Part shown: positions 57,981 through 64,000 of the stretch, in pieces | Layout: each line of letters starts with the position of its first letter | How positions within the stretch are numbered: the first letter of the stretch is position 1 | Assembly (NCBI GenBank): GCA_021732415.1 | Contig: JAKFVC010000077.1 | Coordinates: 1 to 64,000, forward strand | Length of the DNA: 64,000 nucleotides | Source of the DNA: Planctomycetaceae bacterium | GTDB taxonomy: Bacteria; Planctomycetota; Planctomycetia; Planctomycetales; Planctomycetaceae | Reading direction: 5' to 3' | The notes under the pieces: generated by a model | Databases searched by the model: none | What the model was told of the DNA's origin: nothing | The model's input: the letters and a program-made list of their open reading frames with translations, nothing else | Position numbers and translations under genes: made by a program

Positions 57981-58428
57981 ACTTGAAAACCTCCCGGATT
58001 CCCTTCCCCAGTCACGCCAGACCGAGACTCGGTCCTCCTGACACAGTCCAGGCAACTCATATCGGACGCGACCCGCCTACTTCTATAGGCGGAGCAGCAG
58101 ATCGCAAGATCCAGGTCACCGACTGAGGCTCGGGCGGAAAGAGGCAATATAGTGGGGGGGAAAAACTCAGGCAAGCCCTGCGTTCTATGGGAGATTCTCG
58201 CGGCAATGTCTGTTTCTACCTCACGCGCAAGCGGTTGCCGATCCATCATTTGTAGAACGAATGGCAAATGAGTTTCAGCTCAAGACAAGCCTCGAACGTA
58301 AAATATTATTGTAAATACACTTAGACCGGACACCGAGAGGTCCAAATCAGGAACAGCTTGCGGAATCCCGAAAGCGCAGGAAATCAATCGCGGGACGCAA
58401 CTAATTTCGTAGATGGGTACTCAATCGC
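57981..58428. other. Gene-free region between dehydratase and hydrolase genes
   Basis: The 448 bases hold no credible gene, no strong palindrome and no recognised regulatory RNA. The promoter of the cluster may lie here, but no convincing motif was seen. Confidence 0.4.
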
Positions 58429-59280
58429 CTAGAGCGATTCCAGAAATCCGACGACTTGACGCAGCAGAGCGTCAGTCTGAGCCCAGTGAATGAGGTGCGG
58501 CGAGTTCGGAAAACGGACCCGAGTGCAGTCCGGCAAAGTGGCGGTTAAGGACGCCGCATCTAAGTCCGTCAGCATACCACCACAAGCAGAATCTGCCTGC
58601 AGAAGTAGAACCGGGCAAGTGACCCGCTTCACGATCGACTCGCGGTCAAACCCCACCAACCACGTTCCATCCAAAATCGGAGTCAGGACTTGAGGGGCCA
58701 TCTGCGTCAAACACTGGGCCGTGAACCTCAACGAGGTCATGTCGCGAGCATCCCCCAGGCGAGTGGTCGGACCTCGCCCGGGGATGCCGATCGGAATTTC
58801 GGCCAACTCCTTGGCCACCTCTTGAACCGGTCGTTTATGACCGGCAAACCGGACCAGGCCAGAGAAAAAACTGTAGAGCGGAGTCTCGCGGATCGGGGTC
58901 CCCATGGAATCGAAAGGGGGATCCTCCAGGACCACGGCGGACACCATTTCGGGCAGTTCGGCAGCCGTCGCCAAGGCGACCATCGCTCCCAGCGAGTGCC
59001 CATACAGCACGCCCGGTCGATTAAATTCCGACCGGACAAAACCGCAGGCATCCTCGACGTAATCGGAGACGCGGTACCCAGAACCGCCATCGGAAAGCCC
59101 GTGTCCGCGTGCATCCCACGCCATGATTTGCCAACGCATCGACAACTGTGGCAGGACTGGCAGGAAGCTTTGCCAACGACGAGTCACCCCATGCAGCAAC
59201 GCCAGCGGCGGCCCGTTCTCCGGGCCGGAAACGCTCGAGAGCCTCAATCGCTTCAGGGTGACTCGCTGCTCGCTGAACAT
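58429..59280 (-). CDS. Alpha/beta hydrolase
   Basis: The 283-residue product is an alpha/beta hydrolase with the nucleophile Ser96 in GHSLG, an oxyanion-region LLHGVTRRWQSFLPVL, an acidic residue in LLLQADSACGG and the histidine in NSPHLIHW. It has no signal peptide. Its position at the head of the fatty-acid-type run suggests a thioesterase-like release step, but this is inference; the 448-base gap leaves its membership open. Confidence 0.82.
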   Translation of the reverse strand: MFSEQRVTLKRLRLSSVSGPENGPPLALLHGVTRRWQSFLPVLPQLSMRWQIMAWDARGHGLSDGGSGYRVSDYVEDACGFVRSEFNRPGVLYGHSLGAMVALATAAELPEMVSAVVLEDPPFDSMGTPIRETPLYSFFSGLVRFAGHKRPVQEVAKELAEIPIGIPGRGPTTRLGDARDMTSLRFTAQCLTQMAPQVLTPILDGTWLVGFDRESIVKRVTCPVLLLQADSACGGMLTDLDAASLTATLPDCTRVRFPNSPHLIHWAQTDALLRQVVGFLESL

Positions 59281-59316
59281 CGGAAGGACTCAGGAATTCT
59301 TTGACGCGAAGAGCAA

Positions 59317-59379
59317 CGTAGAAGAATTCGTAAGAATTCGTCCGGTAACTCGGCGGAACTCTTACGAGATTCCGCTACG
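59317..59379. repeat. Palindromic element (family E) overlapping a stop codon, copy 2
   Basis: CGTAGAAGAATTCGTAAGA (59317-59335) pairs with CTCTTACGAGATTCCGCTACG. The CTA in CCGCTACG is the TAG stop of the oxidoreductase gene on the minus strand, as in copy 1 at 55060-55148. Confidence 0.85.
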
Positions 59380-60928
59380 CCTTACCGGTTACCTGCGGAT
59401 CGGTCTCGGGAACTTCATCGCTCTTGGGATCGAACCAGGATTCCTTGAACTCAATCCGCTTCTTGTGCTTCATGGCGAGATTCGCGGTCAACGCCATGAT
59501 GGCATCTCCCATCGCGTGCGTGCCGTTGCAACGCAGCCCGCCCTTTTCTCGCGATTCAAAATTGTTCTCACGAATGCAGTAGCAGAAGTGCTCCATCTCT
59601 TCGGTGTAGCCGCGGCTGACGGGCTTACCGACCGCCCCTGCAGCCAATGACGAAGCGACCGACGGGGCATTGGTGTCGGCCGTTTTCATGGCCGGGCCGC
59701 CCCCCTTGGTGTCCACCGTCAAGCGTGCTCCCGATCCGCCACCCGCTCCAGGATCTTTCGATCCCGGTTCTGCTTCCTTATAGAGCATCACTGTCTGCTC
59801 CAGTTCGACGATCATCGTGCCCCGGCTGCCATAGAGCGTTTCGCCGTACGGTTCCAGGCGGTTCGTGTTGATCGACGAATACGTCACGACGACGATGTCG
59901 TTCTTGTCTTCCTCATAATGCGGGCCGGGGAATTCCACGGTGACATAGACATGGTCGTCGATTTCGCGCGGGTCGCTCTGCTTGTCCGGCGTCCCGACTC
60001 CCTTGACCCCGTAGAAATTCTTGCCGCCATAGCCTTGAATAGACAGTGGATGCTTCTTGCCCAGGAAAATGCTGCACGCGTCGAGCTGATGGCTGCCCAG
60101 TTCGGCCATCAAACCGCCGCCGGTCTTATTGAACAGACGCCATTTCACCAGCTGATCGACCGAATCAAAACCCCATTCCTTGAGTTCCGACGGCGACTTA
60201 AACGCGGCCAGATCTTCCGGCTTGACCTTGGGATTCCAGCCATCCGTTCCGGGAAAGCTGTTGTTGCGATGCCATGAAGCGCGGATGAACTTGATGTCCC
60301 CCAGCAAGCCACCCTGCACGAGTTCGTTCGCATTCTCGTACAACACGCTGTAGTGGCGTTGATGTCCCACAGCGAGCAGCTTCTTCGCGGCTTCAGCTTC
60401 GCGGATCATCTTCTTGCAATCGGTGATGTTCTGGGCCATCAGCTTTTCGCACAGCACATGCTTGCCTTCTTTCAGGCAATCAATAGTGATCTGGGCATGC
60501 ACGTTGAGCGGCACCGCAATCACCACGGCTTCGATCTCCGGGTGATTCTTCAACATTTCCTTGTGATTGGCGTACGTCTTGATCTTCGCACAGGCTTCTG
60601 CGCCCAGCTTATTACGCAGGCCGACGCGGTTAGCGTTGCCGTCTCCATCAAAGGCACGCTTGAGGTTCGACGGCCGCAGGTCGGCAATCGCGACGATGTC
60701 CATGTACGCTGGCGGATGCTGAGTCAGCAAGACGCTGCCTTCGTCACCAGTCCCGATGAAGCCCACCTTGACCGGTGCGCCGTTCAGCTCTTTATAGCCG
60801 AAGTACAACGCCCCCAAACCGGGCACCGCCGCGGCCGTCCCCTTCAGGAACGCACGGCGATTCAAACTCGCAACCGCTTCGTGATAGTTATCCTGACCGA
60901 TCTTCTTATCTTCGGGAGACAAATTCAT
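59375..60928 (-). CDS. Tat-exported Gfo/Idh/MocA family oxidoreductase
   Basis: The 517-residue product begins with a twin-arginine signal ([19 protein letters not shown]), so it should be exported folded, with its cofactor. A Rossmann fold follows ([12 protein letters not shown]) with the EK motif in [11 protein letters not shown], then [13 protein letters not shown] and a [19 protein letters not shown] active-site segment. A Gly/Pro-rich insert lies near residue 400. The export of a nicotinamide enzyme is typical of planctomycete sugar metabolism proteins. The substrate is unknown. GAGGTG lies before the ATG, and the stop codon is part of a palindromic repeat. Confidence 0.92.
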   Translation of the reverse strand: MNLSPEDKKIGQDNYHEAVASLNRRAFLKGTAAAVPGLGALYFGYKELNGAPVKVGFIGTGDEGSVLLTQHPPAYMDIVAIADLRPSNLKRAFDGDGNANRVGLRNKLGAEACAKIKTYANHKEMLKNHPEIEAVVIAVPLNVHAQITIDCLKEGKHVLCEKLMAQNITDCKKMIREAEAAKKLLAVGHQRHYSVLYENANELVQGGLLGDIKFIRASWHRNNSFPGTDGWNPKVKPEDLAAFKSPSELKEWGFDSVDQLVKWRLFNKTGGGLMAELGSHQLDACSIFLGKKHPLSIQGYGGKNFYGVKGVGTPDKQSDPREIDDHVYVTVEFPGPHYEEDKNDIVVVTYSSINTNRLEPYGETLYGSRGTMIVELEQTVMLYKEAEPGSKDPGAGGGSGARLTVDTKGGGPAMKTADTNAPSVASSLAAGAVGKPVSRGYTEEMEHFCYCIRENNFESREKGGLRCNGTHAMGDAIMALTANLAMKHKKRIEFKESWFDPKSDEVPETDPQVTGKA

Positions 60929-60973
60929 AGAGCACCTCGTTGCCCGACTCTCAAAGCCGGGAGCTTGTTAATC

Positions 60974-61067
60974 GTAGCCCGACTCTCTGAGTCGGGTGTT
61001 GTAGCCTGACTCTCTGAGTCGGGAACTGATCAGCGTAAGAATTGCCCGACTCTCTGAGTCAGGCTAC
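60974..61067. repeat. CCCGACTCTCTGAGTCGGG hairpin tandem
   Basis: Three units of GTAGCCCGACTCTCTGAGTC type lie at 60974-60996, 61001-61023 and 61044-61067, the last inverted. Each is a small palindrome. They lie between the oxidoreductase start and the DoxX-like stop, eight bases from the latter. Confidence 0.85.
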
Positions 61068-61074
61068 ACTGCGG

Positions 61075-62088
61075 TCAATCCGTCTTACCGCGTAATACAA
61101 ATCGATGGATCAAGGCATCCAACCCAAACCATCTGCCACTGGGCAAACTGGCCAAGGCCAAGCAGGCCATAATCTCAATAAAGTTCTTATTCACAATGAA
61201 GCTATGTTCGGGACCAGGAGCCTCAGGCACACCGGGCCACGGCGGAACAACCAGATAGAACATCAGCAACATCCAGGCAGCCCCCAATGCGGCCGTGCGG
61301 CTGAACAATCCCACCATCAGGCAGAAGCCCAAAATTGTCAGTCCCCAGATCGTTTGCCAATTCACCGAATCGATTTTTGATGTCGGCTGCGGCGACGGCC
61401 CACGGGCAATCTGCTCCAGATTCAACAGCTTCGTCGCGGACAGTTGCAGTTCTGCCGTCAATGCATCGATGGGGCCGGTCAACTCTTTCCGCTTGGCTTC
61501 CAGATCGGCCCACAGCTTGTCGAGATGATTCTGTTGGAAGTCGACTCTGACTTCCTTCAGCTTGGCCTCGTACTTGGTGACCATCGCCTTGTAGAGGTCA
61601 ATCTCGCCGTCACGCTTATAGTCGACCGTCCCCTTGTACTTCTCGTTCACCACTCCGACCCACTCGGGGTTGCTGAGTGTTGTCTTCAGCTTGGCGACCG
61701 ATTCGTCGACCAATTTGTTTAGCCGGGCCTTCTGGTTCGCGTCCAGCGTCGGATAGTGCAACTCAAACAACTGCCGCCACGCCTGCCAGCGTTTCTGCAC
61801 GGCATCAGCATTGAGCTTTTTTAGGTCATAAGGGTCATCGACCATGTTCCGGAACGTCGAACGGAACGGTCCCTTGGCGTTCTTCAAATAACCCGCGGCC
61901 GTCCACGGATCGGTCCCATGGGCGGCGTGCTGTTTCCAGAGCCCCTCATAGAGGAACTGCCAGCCGATGGAGAGACGCAATACGACCAGAAACACAATGG
62001 CCGCCATCGATAGCCGGCGAACATCAGTTGGAGAACAACACGCCACGGGTGGCTCCCAAAAAACAGCGACCGACCGCATCGACCCCAC
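61075..62088 (-). CDS. DoxX-like membrane protein with a coiled-coil insert
   Basis: The 337-residue product has four membrane helices: one near the N terminus (MAAIVFLVVLRLSIGWQFLY) and three at the C terminus (WGLTILGFCLMVGLFSRTA, LGAAWMLLMFYLVVPPW, EIMACLALASLPSG). This matches the DoxX fold but with about 180 residues of charged, helical sequence (LKEVRVDFQQNHLDKLWADL) inserted after the first helix. DoxX proteins are linked to quinone or thiol redox chemistry in other bacteria; here no partner is seen. The start is uncertain: GTG at 62088, ATG at 62079 or ATG at 62007. Confidence 0.78.
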   Translation of the reverse strand: MGSMRSVAVFWEPPVACCSPTDVRRLSMAAIVFLVVLRLSIGWQFLYEGLWKQHAAHGTDPWTAAGYLKNAKGPFRSTFRNMVDDPYDLKKLNADAVQKRWQAWRQLFELHYPTLDANQKARLNKLVDESVAKLKTTLSNPEWVGVVNEKYKGTVDYKRDGEIDLYKAMVTKYEAKLKEVRVDFQQNHLDKLWADLEAKRKELTGPIDALTAELQLSATKLLNLEQIARGPSPQPTSKIDSVNWQTIWGLTILGFCLMVGLFSRTAALGAAWMLLMFYLVVPPWPGVPEAPGPEHSFIVNKNFIEIMACLALASLPSGRWFGLDALIHRFVLRGKTD

Positions 62089-62115
62089 TCATGCGGGCCG
62101 CCGGTCAGGTCGAAT

Positions 62116-63225
62116 TCACGATGTAAAATCCAGATGACTCACATCCTCGCCCAAAAACAACTCGTTCGCCGGCAGACCGCAATTGACGATCCGCAAACGC
62201 TGTCCGGGTTGAGGGGCGGGGATTAACAGTGCCTTAATCTCTGGATGATTATGGCAGTACGCCCGAGCGTTTTCGACCCCGATTACAAAAAACGCCGTAG
62301 AAAGGGCTTCGGCAATCGTGGCCGTCGGAGCCAGCACCGTCACCGACGCCAACCCGTCCGCCGGCCAACCGGTTCGCGGGTCCAGAATGTGCCCATACCG
62401 CTTCCCTTCCAGCCGGAAGTACTGAATATTCGAGCCACTCGTCGATAACCCCGCATTCACCAGCAGAATTGTGGCGAGCGTTTTGTCTGGAAACAGCGGA
62501 TTGGAAATCCCGATCGGCCAACCAAGATAGCGGTCATGCGGCCCCCGAGCCAGCAAGCTGCTCTTCCCCCCATGCAGCAGAAACTCCGCAACACCTTGCT
62601 CAACCATGAGTTCCGCAGCACGATCCAGGGCATACCCCTTGCCGATCGATCCTAAGTTGAATTCCATTCCAGCCGTCGGAAACCGGATTGCCCGCCGTTC
62701 CGGATCGAACTGAACCCGCGAAATCCCACTTCGTTGCTGCGAGTCCAGGATCTCGTCGGTCGTGGGTAACCGGTACTCAGACTTACAGCGCCGCCACAGA
62801 GCGATCAGCGGACCCGTGGTGATATCGAATCCTCCCGCAGTCGCCTCTGACATCTGCCGCGCGAGCATCAGCAACTCAAACAGTCGCGGTTCGACCTCCA
62901 CCCACTCTTCAGCAGCCTGCGTGTTCAACCGGGATACTTCCGACTCCGTCCGATAGACGCTTAACTGATCTTCGAGCTCATCAATTAGGTCCAACGCCAT
63001 CCCCGCGGCATCCAGCCGCGTCGCAGGTCCAGGATTGAGAATGACGTCAAAATCACAGGCCATCGCCTGCTTGCCGAGCCGTACGGTAGGACCACATTCC
63101 GGCGGTTTGTTGAGCTGTTCGGCGTCTTCCAGACTGTCCGCAAGAATCCCGCCAGCCTCGGCAAGCTGCTGTTGCAGAGCCTTTCCCGAAAGGAAGTCGC
63201 GGCGATTGGGTGGGACAGGATCCAT
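62116..63225 (-). CDS. apbE: FAD:protein FMN transferase ApbE
   Basis: ApbE attaches FMN to a threonine of electron-transfer proteins outside the inner membrane. The 369-residue product has FDITTGPLIALW, FNLGSIGKGYALDRA, LLHGGKSSLLARG and GHILDPRTGWPA, in the usual order. The N terminus has an RR-containing sequence (NRRDFLSG) but no hydrophobic core, so export is doubtful or needs another start. No flavinylated partner is seen in the window. It overlaps nothing, and a family D arm begins four bases before the start codon. Confidence 0.9.
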   Translation of the reverse strand: MDPVPPNRRDFLSGKALQQQLAEAGGILADSLEDAEQLNKPPECGPTVRLGKQAMACDFDVILNPGPATRLDAAGMALDLIDELEDQLSVYRTESEVSRLNTQAAEEWVEVEPRLFELLMLARQMSEATAGGFDITTGPLIALWRRCKSEYRLPTTDEILDSQQRSGISRVQFDPERRAIRFPTAGMEFNLGSIGKGYALDRAAELMVEQGVAEFLLHGGKSSLLARGPHDRYLGWPIGISNPLFPDKTLATILLVNAGLSTSGSNIQYFRLEGKRYGHILDPRTGWPADGLASVTVLAPTATIAEALSTAFFVIGVENARAYCHNHPEIKALLIPAPQPGQRLRIVNCGLPANELFLGEDVSHLDFTS

Positions 63226-63228
63226 GAT

Positions 63229-63474
63229 TTGGACTGCGGCGATTCATCGCCGCTTTCTATGCGAATGAGACGTTCAATGAGGGCACACGCTGCAGTTTAC
63301 CAATAGACAGGTGAGCCGGGTGCCGTGGGGCCCCGGACAATTGGATTATCGGGATAACATGCGGCCCGGGACCTTACGACACCCGGCTCACCTAGTCGAT
63401 TTGCTTCATTCCATCTTGTGGTATTTGAGAGTATTCCCAAATTAGAAAGCGGCGATGAATCGCCGCAGTCCAAA
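63229..63474. repeat. Nested palindromic element with perfect 30-bp family D arms
   Basis: The arm TTTGGACTGCGGCGATTCAT at 63229 onwards and its full 30-bp reverse complement at 63445-63474 are identical. Inside lies an unrelated palindrome, AGGTGAGCCGGGTG (63309-63322) with CACCCGGCTCACCT (63380-63393), itself with a GGGGCCCCGG centre. The element sits between apbE and eutC. Confidence 0.92.
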
Positions 63475-63502
63475 TTTCAGAACGCCCGACCCCTGATAAA
63501 AA

Positions 63503-64000
63503 CTAGCTCAACAGCTTGGTCAGATTCTCTTTGATCGCAACTCCACTTTGCCCGGACTGCATAATCAACTGCGCGAAATCCAAAATACGTTCCGCAGCTT
63601 GCTGCGGCGGGACTCCGCGCTCGTGAATGTTCGAGATCAGATTCCGTTGAGCATCCGTCTGCCCGAGTCTCGGCTGGTGAGCAAAATACGCAGACAAACT
63701 CTGAGCGGTTGCCAACCCCGGCCGCTCGCCAATCAACAATACAACCACCCGCGGATTCAACAACTCACCGATGTCGTTCAACACACCAACTCGACAATAA
63801 CGGACAAAGAATGGCTGCCCCAGCTTCAGCCCGCGCTCTGCGGCCCCCATAGCAAGGAGCGGCAATAACAGCGGAACTTGCTCGCTGACGGCGGCGGCCG
63901 AGAGCCCGTCGCCAATGACAATTTGTAGATCGGCTGCGGCAGAACAGTGTTGCCGAATCGCTGTAGACGCCTCGGATGAAAGGCGGCGCCCCAAGTCCGG
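63503..64000 (-). CDS. eutC: Ethanolamine ammonia-lyase small subunit EutC (partial)
   Basis: The frame runs off the window edge, so the N-terminal part is missing; about 165 residues are seen. They match EutC, the small subunit that with EutB and adenosylcobalamin splits ethanolamine to acetaldehyde and ammonia. Recognisable blocks are DLQIVIGDGLSAAAV, VRYCRVGVLNDIGELL, VVVLLIGERPGLATAQSLS and NLISNIHERGVPPQQAA. The eutB gene is expected just outside the window. It shows that the organism can probably use ethanolamine as a nitrogen or carbon source. Confidence 0.9.
   Translation of the reverse strand, partial: PDLGRRLSSEASTAIRQHCSAAADLQIVIGDGLSAAAVSEQVPLLLPLLAMGAAERGLKLGQPFFVRYCRVGVLNDIGELLNPRVVVLLIGERPGLATAQSLSAYFAHQPRLGQTDAQRNLISNIHERGVPPQQAAERILDFAQLIMQSGQSGVAIKENLTKLLS

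Noticed and set aside
53622-59280. Cluster as a modular polyketide synthase
   Set aside because: All enzymes are discrete, with no acyltransferase or multi-domain protein, so it is a fatty-acid-type (type II) set.

Overview
The window is 64 kb of a chromosome from a planctomycete (phylum Planctomycetota, most likely order Planctomycetales). This is inferred from the gene families rather than from any rRNA. They include two secreted DUF1080 proteins, a Tat-exported Gfo/Idh/MocA oxidoreductase, a zinc-ribbon PrsW-type protease, a SecA of about 1200 residues, a large AsmA-like protein, an ECF sigma factor with a very long FecR-like partner, and many secreted proteins of unknown function. The DNA has moderate to high GC and single genes or short operons on both strands. 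No tRNA, rRNA, CRISPR array, transposase or phage gene was seen.

Layout. 0.1-8 kb (+): DNA ligase LigA, a cysteine-rich secreted protein, a DUF420 membrane protein between two copies of a 236-bp palindromic element, a DUF1080 protein and a HEAT-repeat protein. 8-15 kb: a Gfo/Idh/MocA oxidoreductase, ThiC (-), a PfkB-type kinase, the PrsW-like protease and two small secreted proteins. 15-22 kb (-): a tandem metallo-beta-lactamase protein, KdtA and SecA. 23-25 kb (+): a secreted protein and a stand-alone IF2_N-domain protein. 25-36 kb (-): an AsmA-like protein, a GT39-like glycosyltransferase, a lipoprotein, a second DUF1080 protein, a FecR-like membrane protein and its ECF sigma factor. 37-45 kb: a sigma-70 factor (+), a Tat lipoprotein, a conserved hypothetical, an MFS-PlsC-acyl-CoA synthetase fusion and a DNA glycosylase. 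45.5-53.6 kb (+): FtsK, a c-di-GMP-I riboswitch with a lone prepilin gene, a PQQ-type sugar dehydrogenase, and a PhzF-GNAT-RidA operon. 53.6-59.3 kb (-): a compact fatty-acid-synthase-like cluster (hydrolase, dehydratase, ketoreductase, acyl carrier protein, dehydratase, ketosynthase). 59.4-64 kb (-): a Gfo/Idh/MocA oxidoreductase, a DoxX-like protein, ApbE, and EutC cut by the window edge.

Two signals stand out. The first is a well-formed GEMM-I (c-di-GMP-I) riboswitch in the leader of an orphan type IV prepilin gene, which suggests second-messenger control of a surface fibre. The second is the density and variety of intergenic palindromic repeats. More than ten sequence families occur. They usually start within about 0-50 bp of a stop codon, two overlap stop codons, and several are nested so that one palindrome sits in the loop of another. 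They probably act as RNA hairpins at transcript ends, but their origin and mobility are open. The fatty-acid-like cluster, with two related dehydratases and an oversized carrier protein, is the best candidate for an uncharacterised pathway.
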